From Lonicera japonica (Eukaryota > Streptophyta > Magnoliopsida > Dipsacales > Caprifoliaceae): a DNA stretch of 64,000 nt. The position numbers and the translations under genes are program-made. Numbering within the stretch: position 1 is the first letter of the stretch; each line of letters opens with the position of its first letter. The stretch lies in contig CM038464.1 in NCBI GenBank assembly GCA_021464415.1, forward strand, positions 1,922,001 to 1,986,000. The letters run 5' to 3'. The notes beneath the pieces were generated by a model. That model was not told the DNA's origin. It made no database searches and saw nothing but the letters and a program-made list of their open reading frames with translations. This document shows, piece by piece, positions 1-12,015 of this stretch.

Positions 1-760
1 TTCTCTCTTTACCTTCTTGATCAACTACTGTACTGATCAAACTAATTGAAGGCGACATTATTTGATGCTATATATTTGAGGAGAGATACTTTTTTTTTCC
101 TTCTCTTAAAATGATCGACAAGGGAGAGAGAGAGAGATTGATTTTGAATGGGGTGTTAAAGCATTTGAGGAAAGGAGTGTATATATATATAGGAAAGAGA
201 GACTTGGAGAAAATTAATTAATAATAAAATGGGTTTGGGTTTCAATTCCATGCAGAGGAAGGGACAGTTGACTTGGTAAAGTCATACGACCACAAGATGA
301 TTAGTACCACATCGTTAATAATTATGTCACATATATATATGTATATATGCCCCACACTACCTAGCTAAGGTACGTACAATTTTGAAATGTTTATAAATCA
401 ATCCTACGTATTAGACACGGCCTATATATGTGATCTATTGGACCTGTGGATAACTTTCTATCATCACTCAATTTATATCGCTTAATTAATTTTACGAGGT
501 CTAGTTTATTAATAAAGAACGGAAGCATATTCATCTTAGCTTAATTGATAGAATACTAATATTATTATACTGAGCACCAGGGTTCGAATTCTGTTTACTA
601 TATTTAAAAAATAGATTATCCATTAACAAAGAAGAAGAAGATAAAAATAATAAAATATATTTTTACTTTGTGTAAAACGTATGATATATAATATAATAAA
701 ATTTTAAAAAAAATATGATACTTTTGTGTGGGACCGTCATACTTTAGGGGTTTTTTTTAT
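1..760. other. Intergenic, no gene seen
   Basis: AT-rich spacer with short TA and GA runs. No open frame with coding character was found on either strand. The only recognisable item is a tRNA-like SINE relic near 530-640. The block at 262-300 (TTGAC-containing) resembles 6866-6905. Confidence 0.6.
530..640 (+). repeat. tRNA-derived SINE relic
   Basis: A Pol III A-box-like motif (TAGCTTAATTGATAG, near 538) is followed about 35 bases later by a good B-box (GGTTCGAATTC, near 582), then an A-rich tail. It lacks a complete tRNA cloverleaf and an acceptor stem, so a degraded SINE head is likelier than a tRNA gene. No target duplication was identified. Confidence 0.45.
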
Positions 761-1126
761 ATAAAATCACTAGTCTTTACAGAGGGCTAGTGTCATGCCA
801 TAAATAACCAAAAAAGATGCATGAAGAGGGGGATACAATAAGGCTATCCCCAGGACCAAAAAAAAACACCTAATGAAATGAACAAAAATTACAAGATGAA
901 CTAATGGACAAGACCGAAAGTCCACCAAGCACTTCAAAACAAAAAGAATAAGTCTAAACATATGTCTGGTCAACTTCAGTGAAAGCATGTAGTCGACTAT
1001 GTGCATATAGTCGACTACTCACAAAAAGGCATGGAATCGACTATGATTCTACTGCATTGACATATTGATCCATTGCTGCATTATCATCTCTTTTCTTGCA
1101 AATGGACTTGCCATTAATATAGTGGC

Positions 1127-3110
1127 TAGGAAGAAGAAAATGAATTAGATTGAGCTACTTCAGGAGGTTTTTCTGATGCAGCAGCTTCAGCTTCTCTCTT
1201 CTTTTTGTCCTTTTCATACAGCTTCCATTGGAAAGCATCTGGATCCAAATGTTGAACATGGGAATTGGAAGTGGATCTTCTAGCTATGGCTTTGGCTTTT
1301 CTAAGAGTAGTTTTTTTTTCATTTTTTACTGCTTGTTAAGAGAGAGATCTGTAGCTTTTTTCTGCCTTTAAGCTCTAGTTTGAATGAGAGAGTGAACAAA
1401 CTCAGATCCACCATGTGAGGAGGAATGGGAGTTTTGTGTGAATCTGTTTTTTTGAGAGGGTAAGGCAACAGGGCTGTATGGGACTAAGAAGGGGGATATG
1501 GTAGGAGAGTGTGATGCATTAGGTTGTGTGGGGAGAGGGGGGAAGTCATGTTTAAGGGCTGAAGGACTTTCATCTTCATGTAAATGACTACCCCCCTCCT
1601 GATCAGTCGTAGCAGCAACAAATGCAGAGTCTGCTCTCTCTTCCCATGACTGGAAGGGGGGCTCATCAATCAAGGCTTCCCAGTTTCTACCCATTGTATG
1701 ACTAGCTGTAAAGTAATGATTATCCTCATCATCATCACCATCATCCTCATGAGCATAGTATTGTCCATCACCATCATCTTCCCAATGATCTGTAAGAGCA
1801 GCATACTGGTTGGATAGGTACTTTTTAAAGGAAGAAGTACCAGAAAAAAAAACATATATTGGTGGATTGATTGGGAGAGGAGCTAGAATTGGTGACATAT
1901 TTTGTTTTTGAAGAAGAGGAACCTGTAGTTAAGGATGTGCCTTTATTTTTGGAGTACTTATGAGAGGAGTACATGCAAGGGACAGAGGCTAGGATTCCAC
2001 TGACTTAGAGGCTGTAGAATGGGATGCAAAAATAAATGTAGAACCTGAGTGGGAGGGAGCAGGTAAAATGCCATTACCTTCATTAACTGAAGCAGCATTA
2101 ATGTGGGGAAAATGAAGAGGAATCTGTTCCAATTAAAACAGGTTTTGATGCAGTTTTAGGAATGAAAGTTTGTTGTTGAGTTGAAGGCAAGATAGAACCC
2201 ATAGCCTCATTAATAGAAACATTGATGTTGGTTTCATCATTGGCATTAACTGGGAACTTAAAAGGAGATTCATTAGTGACAGCAGGTGTGACTTTGAAAG
2301 CATACTTCACTTCTTTGGTAGCAGGTCTAATCTTAGGATCTTTGAAAGAACTGGCTTTAGCTGTTTCTTCCTATGATCTTCGGATACTTCTACAGTTGCC
2401 CATAAAATGTCCGATGGACATTCAATGTGTACAAAATTCAGGCAAGCTCTCATAAGTAACACCTACCTCAAAACTATGGCCATTTCTTTCAATCAGAACT
2501 TTTTGAGGGGGGGGGGGGTTAAATTGCAGATCGATATCAACTTGCACTCTTGCATACATACAAAAACTCCTTTTCAAGGATGCAGGATCAACAGTGACTG
2601 GATAACCAATGGGTTTTGTTATGGTTTTGAGCAATCTTTTTGTCCAGTACTCCCATGGTACAGAGTGTAACCTAACCCACGCGTGGGCATTTGTTTGCTT
2701 AAGTCTTTATGGAACAAAGTCTTTGACCCATTAAGATAGCTAGTCTTAAAGTACTTGGTTGGAGTTAAGCATAAGAAGCAGCCCAAGCTATTTGTTTATC
2801 TTCTTCATAAGAAAAATGAAGACAGTAATGTCCTTTACCTAATGGTGAAATACTCCAAGGTTTTTTCAATTTCTAAATATTGGACAATTTGTGATGTAAG
2901 TCAACATATTTGATGGGAGTAGCACCTTTAGGAAGAGAAATACGGCCAATAAGATTGTTCTTGCAACATTCAAGAGTTTTCAAGTACTCTTCCTCCTCTA
3001 ATTTAATAGTTGGAAAATCTCCTTTAGTGTAAAGATTGGGAAGCTCGAGATTTATTCAACTACTACGAGTTGATTGGTCTACAAAAAGGCTGGCAAAAGA
3101 TGGCTTAGAG
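1127..3110 (-). pseudogene. LINE ORF1 relic (DUF4283 RNA-binding domain plus zinc knuckle)
   Basis: Read on the minus strand from about 3010, broken frames give a classic plant L1-type LINE ORF1. First comes LEEEEYLKTLECCKNNLIGR, then PLGKGHYCLHFSYEED, then AWVRLHSVPWEYWTKRLL (about 2625-2690), then VLIERNGHSFEVGVTYESLP followed by a CCHC-like knuckle (CTH...GHFMGNC, about 2380-2430). An acidic, Ser/Pro-rich tail continues to about 1127. Frames are interrupted by stops and indels, for example near 2400 and 2700, so it is dead. ORF2 (endonuclease/reverse transcriptase) is absent. A minus-strand fragment at 760-1030 could be the LINE 3' end left after an internal deletion; this is inference. 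Confidence 0.85.
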
Positions 3111-3159
3111 TGCTGTGAAGCAGCTGCAACAGTGGGAATATATGCAACAGGTTACATTT

Positions 3160-3283
3160 ATGTCAGTTTTACGAATATATATGACACTCTCAATTATGTC
3201 GCTTTGTTAGTCGTAAAAAAATGACATAAATAATGATAAATGTCACTTAAAAAATGACATATTAAGCATTTTTTCTTATAGTG
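3160..3283. mobile_element. CACTA (En/Spm-like) transposon terminus
   Basis: The right end reads, on the minus strand, CACTATAAGAAAAAATGC, close to the CACTACAAGAAAAA terminus typical of plant CACTA elements. Inside lie several short direct and inverted TGACAT(A)/ATGTCA motifs, like the subterminal repeats of this superfamily. No matching left terminus was found, so this is a truncated end abutting the LINE relic. Confidence 0.6.
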
Positions 3284-3308
3284 CATGAGGTTAAAATAAG
3301 AAGATTAT

Positions 3309-4720
3309 TGTAGGTCAGAAAATACCCTAGCGGGGGGGTGAATAGGGTTTTTAAAACTTAATAAGATTTTTAAAATCAATTTAAAAATATTTGATATCTA
3401 TATCAATCAACCAAACAATAAGCAAAGATAAATCCAATCACAAGGTGCAAATAACACAATAAGAGTTCAAGAGATAGAAAGATTAAACCGATCAAAGTCA
3501 AAGACTTTTTGTCCACACGGTTCGGCTTGTTAGCCCCTACTCCGCGCTCGGTTAGTACCCCGAGAAATTCCACTATAACCGATCTCCTTCCGGGTGAAGA
3601 TCAAACCTTTACAAGTGCATCTTTCTCACACACTCTTACAAGTATTGGAATTATCTCAATACTCACACAAGAATACTCTCTTGCTATCTTAAGAGAAAAA
3701 CCTCTCTTAATGTTTGAAAGAAATGATTTGGTGACTAACACCAATGTACAATAGTTCTATAGTGTATGAAGATTACAACTTAGGCTCACACTAAGAGATA
3801 TCTAATTTGATCAATAAAGTATAGCTCAAAATAAAGATGATTGATCAAAGGAAAATGTTCTTGAATCTTTGAATATTGAGTGTAGATGAATAGAATAATG
3901 TAAGAATGATTCAAGAGTGTTTAAATAAGTCTTAGAGGGTGTATATATAGTCTAAGACAACATATGGCCGTTTGGAGGGAGTTGGTAAATGTTTGGTACA
4001 AAAAATGATAAAAAATCAGAACTCCAACGGCTAGTTTATGGGCCATCAGTCGACTGAGCAATGCTCATCAGTCGACTGAGTGGCCATCAGTCAACTGAGC
4101 AAAGCTCATCAGTCGACTGATGGTCTCCTCTGGTCTGCTGCCAGTTTGACCAAAAATCCCATTTTTCATACTTTTGCAAATTAGCTCAAAAATCAATTTT
4201 GAAGCAAGGGGATACTTAAATATGAGTATCTAAGACTTTTATAACGAAAAGAGCTCCGACATGAGTTTGTTTAATATTTAAAAAGTATTTGTTCCAAAAC
4301 GATTTTTCCTAAAAATAAGATTTTCTCAAGAAAACTTGATTCAACTTTTGATTTGATCAATCTTATAATATTAAAATATTGTATGATGATCAAATGAGAA
4401 TATTTACAAGGAAACTAAAGCACTCACTCACATATGCAATAACGAGTCTTCGAGGGCTTTGTTTGATTCTTCGTTTCTTTTCTTCCTTGGCTCATTGTAC
4501 TTTAGAAATCTCATTGAGGATGTGTTGACAAGAGATGTGTGAGATGTAAAACTTTGATTGCAATACTTTGTAGAAGAATGATCTTGATTCCGGCTTTTCG
4601 GTTAAATCCACGTGTGATCAATATTGTGTGGCTATAACTTAAAACATCGACTAGGTTAAATTACACAAGATTAAGTTTATTGTTATTATCAAAGCAAGAT
4701 TAATGACTTTCAAGTCAACA
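3309..4720. mobile_element. Candidate solo LTR (copia-like)
   Basis: The block starts TG and contains the phrase CCCTAGCGGGGGGGTGAATA near 3329, which resembles the start of many plant LTRs. It ends ...CAACA at 4720. The five bases before it (ATTAT, 3304-3308) are repeated just after it (4721-4725), as expected for a 5-bp target duplication. It holds a clustered CATCAGTCGACTGA motif at 4028-4122. No internal retrotransposon region or second LTR is seen. The boundaries rest on a short AT-rich duplication and are uncertain. Confidence 0.5.
4028..4122. repeat. Short repeat array with SalI-like palindrome core
   Basis: Four copies of CATCAGTCGACTGA (one with a base change to CAACTGA) alternate with GCAATGCT, GTGGC and GCAAAGCT spacers. 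The core GTCGAC is palindromic, so the array can pair with itself. It lies inside the candidate solo LTR. Confidence 0.75.
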
Positions 4721-4725
4721 ATTAT

Positions 4726-5804
4726 CGTCTTCAACTTAATTATCGAATTAACAAGAAAAGAGAGAAGATTCTCAAAATATATAATTTATTGATAAAGATT
4801 GATTATCACATCAAAGGGACATAACTTATTTATACTACTAGATCGAGTTCTAAACATATTTAAATAAGTAGAATTGTCGGGAGACTATTCCAAATAAATA
4901 TTTAATATAAGAAAAACCTAAATTACCTAAAAATAAGAATATACTTAAATATAATAATGTAGACTTACTGAATCTCTAATAAATAAAATAAGGTTATTGT
5001 CCCTAAAGTAATAAAATAAAAATACACAAATAATAAATTAAAATCATCTTAACGTATCGGACTAACTAGATGATGTGCCAAATGTGCAATAGTTGAATAT
5101 ATGGGGAGGCAAGTTCTACATTTTACTCGCTCCCTCAGATCATATATATATATATATATATACTGTTACTTTAATTTTGATATTTTTCAGATATATAAAT
5201 ATTGAGTTTAGCTGAAGATATCGATATACATTTTACTCACTCCATCACTGCTTCGGAAACTACGTACTGTTAATCTACATGCTTTAAGAGATCGGCTCGA
5301 TCAGGCCATTTAATTAATTAAAATGGCATGTTAATTTGAAGGAAGACTTCAAATATATATATATATATATGTACGACTTAACTAGTTAATAGAATTCTTC
5401 CATGCATAATTAAAACTCTAGAACGTACAGCTCAAACCAATTGACTTGGCGGTTTCTGATCGAGATATATATGATATAGCCAGTATATATGCATGTACCG
5501 GGTTAATTATATATTTTTTGGGCATTAATCACGTTTTAAGAATAGAAAATAGATATTGTAATTAATTAAGGGCCTAGCTAATTAATTATTTTACGTTTGA
5601 CTAGCACTAGCATATATGGATGACAATTTATTTTAGTAGTAATTATAATGTTTGTGTATCATAAGAGCACTTTTTTTTTATTTATTTTTTGGTAAAGATC
5701 AACTGTACTTATGTCAAATATTTTTTATTCCTTCCTACATATAAATTGTTATATTTCACCAAACATGCACCGAAACCAATAGCCATTCAAGTTTAGCAAT
5801 TCTG
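4726..5804. other. Intergenic, no gene seen
   Basis: AT-rich spacer with TA microsatellites near 5140-5161 and 5357-5372. The segment 5375-5475 is a diverged copy of 7425-7520. No coding frame was recognised. Confidence 0.55.
5375..5475. repeat. Diverged duplicate of 7425-7520
   Basis: Both blocks run GTAC(G/A)ACTTAACTAG(T/G)TAAT, then AATTCTTCC, then CTAGAAC..AGCTCAAA, then CAATTGACTTGG(C/T)GG in the same order and orientation, with small indels. The similarity is visible by eye over about 95 bases. Neither copy is coding. Confidence 0.7.
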
Positions 5805-5807
5805 TAA

Positions 5808-6334
5808 GGCCTCGTTTGATTCAGGTATTAGGATCAATGGGATTAATAATACCAGTATTAATAGTACTGGACTATTAATCATGGTATTAATTTAATACCA
5901 ATATCCTGTTTGATTCATGTAGTATTAATACTGGGATATCTCATGCTAATATTAATACCATGTTTGGTTCTGTAACTTGTATACGGAATTATATTTTGGA
6001 CTAACATTTTTTAAAAAAAAAAAAAAAAAATTTAAAAAATTTGTAAAAAAAAAATATTTTTTTTTAAAAAAAGTTTTAAAAATTAATTTTTTTTTAAATA
6101 ATAATAATATAGTAGTAGTAGTGGCATTTTTGAAAATATATGGTTCATTTTTATTAATCCTGGATAAATAATACCACCTCCCCCCCTGGTATTAAATTAT
6201 AGCACAAAGAGTGGTATTAAGTTAGTACCGGTATTAGTAATCCCAGCACATTTGTGCGAATCAAACAAGGTATTATAAAAAAAGTGGTATTAATAATCCC
6301 ATCCTACTTTTTAATACTCGAATCAAACGAGGCC
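5808..6334. mobile_element. Tourist-like (PIF/Harbinger) MITE, 527 bp
   Basis: Terminal inverted repeats start GGCCTCGTTTGATTC at both ends, and the inverted similarity continues inward (GGTATTA / GGGATTATTAATACCA). A TAA target duplication flanks it at 5805-5807 and 6335-6337. The centre is A/T homopolymer-rich and non-coding. Confidence 0.92.
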
Positions 6335-6639
6335 TAAAAGCACTACAGTGGGCTGGGTCTCGCTAATTCTAGTTGCAAGTCATCAAAACAATATACAAAA
6401 TAACATTTATTTTTTTGGCGATTTAATTAATTTAATAACATGGGCGGTTGGAATTAATTTTGATATGTTTAATTTAATAATATTTACCTAGCTTGTTGAA
6501 AAAAGTTCCTCACCTAAATAAACCATAGGCTTGCCAATAGCTTATATATATTTTACCTAACCTAGACTAGACTAGACTAGATTGGCAAATGATTCAATTA
6601 ATTAACCGTAATAAATAAATAAATAAAATAAGTAATACT

Positions 6640-6800
6640 GTAATTAGTTCGTTTTATTAAAATAAAATGACAAAAATCCCAAATGTGGCCCATATTCATG
6701 ATTTTAAAGGTGGGCTTTGTGAGCTGAGATGGGCCCATGTCCAGGACATTGATTGAGTTTTAGGGAATCTCGTATGGTCCAAATTCAGAGTCTCAAACTG
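6640..6800. repeat. Diverged duplicate of 11150-11310
   Basis: Both blocks share AAATGT(G/A)GCCCATAT, a GGTGGGC(T/C)..GTGAGCTGAG-like stretch, ATGTCCAGGA/TATCCAGGA, and TATGGTCCAAA(T/C)TCA in the same order and orientation. Upstream, both have a CTAAATAAACCAT motif (about 6515 and 11157). They look like non-coding remains of one duplicated segment. Confidence 0.65.
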
Positions 6801-7340
6801 CAATTTCTGTTTTTATTGATGAGTTAATAAATAAATAAATAAAAAATAAAAAATGATTTAATATATGGGACCGTTGACTTGTTAAAGTAAGACGACCACG
6901 ATGAGATGAGACGACCCACCCTACAATCTATTGGAGTTTATATGGATAACTATATATACAATATCTGTCTATCGTACGCCCATCACTCCATCATTTTTTG
7001 ACTTGGAACTTATATTTTATATCAATGGAAGTAAAGATATATCATGTGCCAATATCGCAATGGTGGTTGAAGTGAGGTCGACATTTATTTATTTATTTTT
7101 AATGTTTTATCTTGATAGATTTACTTTTAATTATAATATACTTTTAATTAATTTTTATTAATTTTAAATTAATTAATAATAAATAAATAAAATTTATTTA
7201 TTTTTATTGTACACGAGTTCTAATGCATTAATTATATCAAACTGTTCTTTTAAGACATGGCAAAAAAGTACATGAAACTATTCATTTCAGAATGAAGGGA
7301 ATACTTCAGTATGTTAGGTGTTCAATTTTAGTAAGTCGGG

Positions 7341-7342
7341 AA

Positions 7343-7377
<35 letters not shown>
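7341..7377. repeat. (AAT)n microsatellite
   Basis: About 12 uninterrupted AAT units. Confidence 0.95.
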
Positions 7378-7378
<1 letters not shown>

Positions 7379-7424
7379 GAATTCAACTCAAACTATGAAT
7401 TGACTATTTGACGAAATTAGAGTT

Positions 7425-7520
7425 CAAATTTGTACAACTTAACTAGGTAATAAAATTCTTCCGTTCATATATAAAAATCTAGAACAGCTCAAATCAATTG
7501 ACTTGGTGGCTTATATATCA
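7425..7520. repeat. Diverged duplicate of 5375-5475
   Basis: This is the partner of the block at 5375-5475: same order of matching sub-blocks, same orientation, about 2 kb apart. Confidence 0.7.
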
Positions 7521-8886
7521 GTGGGTTAATTAGTTTATATCATTCGAGTGCATAAAGAAAAAATTCTTCTCAATTTTTTACAAGTGAAAGAACAGCATGG
7601 GATTCATGAGACCCGAACTTAAATTTCATACTACTTCATTTTCCTAGCACAACTAGTATATAATCCATGTAATGCGTGGACATTAATTTAGTAGTAAAAT
7701 ATTTAACTTAAAGATTTAGATATTTATATTAAGAGCTCAGTTTGCAATTTGAAGTATTTCTTAAGGTTTAGAAGAAAAAACATGTAAAAATTCAAAATGA
7801 TAGTATTAGAAAAGACAATATTTATGGCAACATACATCAAAGGTGTTCTTTGAATTCTATTTGATCACATTACCACTTTAACTAAATTTATCTTAAATAT
7901 CAAACCTTCAAAGAAAAAAAATTAATCAATAGGTCAATGCAAGCATGAGTTCTACTTAGCTTCAACGAAATAGTCCTAATTTTTGAGTCCCATTTTGATT
8001 TTGGTACTTTTTAAATAAATACTAATTTTCACTCTAATCAATGGTCAACAATACAATTTATTTTTATTATGAAATTTGGTATATTAATCATGTCCAAGAA
8101 AAAACGAATAACATAAATATCAATTAGAAACATCCAAAAACAAAAGGCAACACTATGAATTTGACGCATAAAGTATATTCTTTCAAGCAGCACGTTAACA
8201 TTAGATGTATATCCAAATTATATACATAGCTAAAAAAATAACTATAAATTAAAATATAATAAAAATGAGGAGGATCTTACAAATTCATAGATACTAGAAG
8301 ATTTGTGTAGTAATAATAGAAAAATTGTAGTAATAGTAGGAGAAACAAAATCTTGCTCTGAAGGAATATGGAAAAAAAGTGGATGCTAGAGAAAATATAT
8401 ATAGAAATGCTTGAAGAGACAAATATGAATACATTTAAATTGCAGTTAACGAAGACATAAATATAATTTAATTCAGGTTAAAGAGGACATAATATAATTA
8501 GATTGAAGATAAAGAGGGATATGAGTTTTAGAAAAACGAATACATCCAATTTAAAGGGTAATCAATAATAACTTTATTAGAGAGAGCAAATTAGTGTAAT
8601 AGTGAATATAGTAAAAGTGTAATAATGCTAATGCCATGTGGCTGCACCACGTAAAAAGAGGGAATTTTACTTATGTATATATATATATATGATTCAGCTG
8701 CCCATATATATATAATCACAAGATGTAGTCCAGTAGTTTATCACTAATTGCAGCCTTAAATCCATAAGCGAGAATTAGTTCTGCATCTTATGAGGTGCAA
8801 GGTTAAGTAGTGAAAACCGAAAAAATTATATATCTAGGGAAAATTTTCCATATGTACCAAATATACGTACATATTTAAATTTTTAA

Positions 8887-9183
8887 AGAGTAAACATACG
8901 AATTTTTTTAAGAAAGTTTGTGGAAATGATCTCCATTATTAGTGGATCATATCCACCAAATTTCATAAAAAAATTCACCAAAGAAGTAATTTAACTAAAT
9001 ATATAAACTTTTAACTGCTAGAAATGCACACACACACACACATATATATATATATCAATATTTTAGTTATCCTACTTTTTTGTTGAATTTTATGATAAAA
9101 TTTGATGGAGATGATCTACTAAACACATACATCATTCTCAAAATTTTCCTTTAAAAAATCCATACATTTACCACTCAAAAATT
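8887..9183. mobile_element. MITE family D copy 1 (old)
   Basis: Imperfect inverted arms carry GAGTAAACATACGAATTTTT at the left and its rough complement at the right. Both arms hold the family signature TTTGNTGGARATGATCT. Related copies lie at about 30160-30465 and 41700-41960. A CA/TA microsatellite (about 9028-9054) occupies the middle. No clear target duplication was found. Confidence 0.6.
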
Positions 9184-11449
9184 TCAATCCATATATATAG
9201 CTATGAAAATTATTCCCCGTACATGCATCTATATATATATGTGTGTGTGTGTCAGAGTGCGCGCATCGGGGCTTGCATCTATGCGTCTTCAACAAAAAAC
9301 GCCTTCAAACGCATTATGAAGTACGATTTGCACATTAGGCTTGCGCTGGTCTGAGCTCGTGCTTTTTATTAGAGGCGTACGCCTTTTATGCCTAAGAGTT
9401 TAAGGCTTAAGCTTTTGTTGCTTTTTTTTAAGTTGCAGGTGATTGATTTGGGAGGAAATTGGGGTTTAGGTTTACAAATTTAGGGGAAAAAATAGGGATT
9501 TATTGAAGAATGAAGACAAAGAAGAAGAAGAATAATTAAGGGTTCATTTTTTAAAATCATTCTACTGCCCATCACCGAAGTGATCAATTGCTCAATCCAA
9601 AAAAATGGCTCTAATCCACCATTTGTATGAAGATAAATAAATTTACAAAGAATGAAAATTGAAAAGCATGGAGCACAAGTGTCTGGGAAGATAGAGATTT
9701 CCAGAGAGCGAGAGAAAGGAACGGAGAAAGAAGGGGAACAAAAAAAAAGAGACAAGGGAACGAAGATAGATTGAGAGAGGAGAAAATATTCAATACAACG
9801 GTTATAACAACACATGTTATCACATATCTAATCAGATTATAAGAAATTAATGATTTATATGATTGCGGAGAGAGCACAATGTTGCTTTTTTCTTTTATTA
9901 TTTAATTTTAATAAATTACCGAACACCCCCTTAGTTATTTTCATTTATCACTTTATACCTTAAACTAAAAAATTTGATAGTGAGATGACATAAAAATTCT
10001 AGTTTTGTGGCTATATTAATTGTTTCTTAATTTTTTTAATATAAAAATTACTTCATACAAAGAGCTTACTGAATTAAAATAACGCCCATCCACTTGCAAA
10101 TAATAGGCCAACTCTCTATCTGTTGCAGTCGGTCTAGCTGCTGCGTTAAAGGCTTCTCTATTAAGCCATTGACTCTTTCACCTAATGTTTTTTTTGTAAG
10201 TCTTTCCAATTTTTGACAAGTCGTGGTTACATATATGATCAATGGAATGGTGCAACATCTAAACCATCGTTTTAAATTATTACTAACTTTTTTTTTCAAA
10301 ATTAACCATAAACAAAACAAACACTTCCAAATCTACTCGTCTTTTGTGAAAAATATTGTATCAGAGTAAAATATTTTAATTAATAATTAGATATAAAATA
10401 GAACACAAAATTCTACAAATTGATCATCCATTCACTTGACGATCATGATTATACATGTTCCAAAAGAAAAAAATTGGAAAAACTTGATATCTATACAAAA
10501 ATCAATAGAACGAACAAAGAACCATTAACTCATAGGTCAATTAGAAGTATTGAGAATCAGCTGCCTTAATTATTTATAAAGTCACCCATTAATGGTATGC
10601 TAGCTAGAGAGAAAAATGCATTTGTATAAAGGGGGAGACACACCTTTCCTACTATTTTATTTATTTTTTTTAATAAAAACAAACAGTAAATTGGTAAACT
10701 CCATCATGTGAACAGTTGTATATATAATTGAATTAAATTTGTGAAAGTAATCAGAATTCTGATCGTTTAACAATGCAATAATTACCAAGTCAAAAAAAAG
10801 GCAATAATCACTGAAGGAAGAAGTGTGTATTACTCACATTACGCGTAGATTTTTAAAATGAAATGAGGATAACATATGGTAAAGGAAATAAGGAGTAATA
10901 ATATTTCTTTCTCAAGTTTGAGGATTTGGCCTCAAGTCTTTGTTTAAATAATTTTTTTTATTGTAATTTTTTGAAGCATGATATTTTTTTTTTCACAGAT
11001 CTATCAAAAATGTTTTCTCTGGCTTCATATATCTTATAGATGATTTTATTTGGGATGTAATAACGAGTCCGTAACTAATTTGTTACGTTTAATATATTTA
11101 ATTATTTATTTTAAGATGTCTATAAGATGGGCCTGAATGAATAATTAATTACTTCATCTAAATAAACCATGAAAGCAAGCGCAAATGTAGCCCATATATA
11201 TTCAGGACCCAATATTTTTACAGGGTGGGCCTGTAAGCTGAGGCACTCGCACTGATATGGATCGAGGCAGATATCCAGGATACGGTTATGGTCCAAACTC
11301 AAACCATGAGCTTTACTACTTTTTATTTTTATTATTTTTTTTTAATACTAGAGACCGAAATACATACAAACATTTTTTTTTTCTATGTATACAAATATTT
11401 AAGTTAAAATAAAAAACATTGACTAATTGAAAAGGCAGCCAAATAGTAA
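9184..11449. other. Intergenic, no gene seen
   Basis: The patch at 9255-9415 is rich in AGGCGT/ACGCCT words and resembles the ends of the hAT-like element at 42056-42795, so it may be an old relic of that family. Block 11150-11310 duplicates 6640-6800. Minus-strand frames at 9480-9877 are hydrophobic and low in complexity, with no recognised domain. Confidence 0.5.
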
Positions 11450-11714
11450 GGCTCCATTTGATAGAAACTTAAAAAATGGTAGGAAAAACTATCGATTTGT
11501 GTGAGAAATTGAAAAATAGGTTGAGTCTTATTGTGAGATTTAAGTTCTTTGTTTTTCACAAAAAATAAAAAAGGATGAAGAACATATATACTCATGAAAA
11601 AATTAACATGATAGAGAAGAAGTATTTCACTACATATCTTAACTTATTTTCCAACTTCACACACAAATTAGTTGTTTTTTTATATCATTTTTCACGTTAA
11701 TATCAAACGGATCC
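11450..11714. mobile_element. MITE family E copy 1
   Basis: Ends read GGCTCCATTTGATA and, inverted, GGATCCGTTTGATA. The inner arms match (GTGTGAGAAATTGAAAAATA against its complement CTTATTTTCCAACTTC...). It is the same family as 13558-13876 and 60818-61120. TAA precedes the left end; the right flank is CAA, so the duplication is imperfect. Confidence 0.8.
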
Positions 11715-11879
11715 CAAGTTTCTTATTTTCAACATAAAGCTTGTAAGTTCAAATCCCACCAAAAGTATTTTTTATCAAAAATAATAATTTTAAGGACAAT
11801 AGTTATATCAATTTACAATGATAATTCTAAAATGGATTTTAAGAAATCCCAAATATATATTTATAGGATAAGAAAAAAT

Positions 11880-12015
11880 AGTATGATTCAATGAATCTTA
11901 ACCTACCGCTAGCCACAATTGTGTGTGATCAGGAATCGAACTGAGGAGCTTCCGGTCGATCTCAGAATTCAAACCCAGTGGTAGTCAAGCAACTAGACCA
12001 TAACTTGTGGTTATT
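11880..12015 (-). repeat. tRNA-derived SINE relic
   Basis: On the minus strand, a TGGTCTAGTTGCTTGACTACC A-box region is followed by a CAGTTCGATTCCTG B-box, then GTGGCTAGCGG. The last motif recurs in the SINE at 56373 (TTGGCTAGCGG), so the two look related. No target duplication was seen. Confidence 0.6.

Larger units (their letters stand above)
6338..8886. other. Intergenic, no gene seen
   Basis: AT-rich, with an (AAT)n tract at 7341-7377. Blocks 6640-6800 and 7425-7520 are diverged copies of sequence elsewhere in the first 11.5 kb. Short open frames here, for example 6931-7161, have low-complexity composition and no recognisable motif. Confidence 0.5.

Noticed and set aside
533..600. Possible tRNA gene
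   Set aside because: A- and B-box-like words are present but no cloverleaf with a 7-bp acceptor stem can be drawn.
5977..6171. Lys/Phe-rich open frame
   Set aside because: It is poly-A/poly-T sequence in the centre of the Tourist MITE at 5808-6334.
9255..9415. GC-richer patch with AGGCGT words as a separate hAT element
   Set aside because: It resembles the hAT element at 42056 only in short words. No terminal repeats or target duplication were found, so it is mentioned only as a possible relic.
9480..9877. Two overlapping hydrophobic minus-strand frames
   Set aside because: Composition follows a purine-rich complement (AGAGAAAGG runs). No domain, splice context or start context supports a gene.
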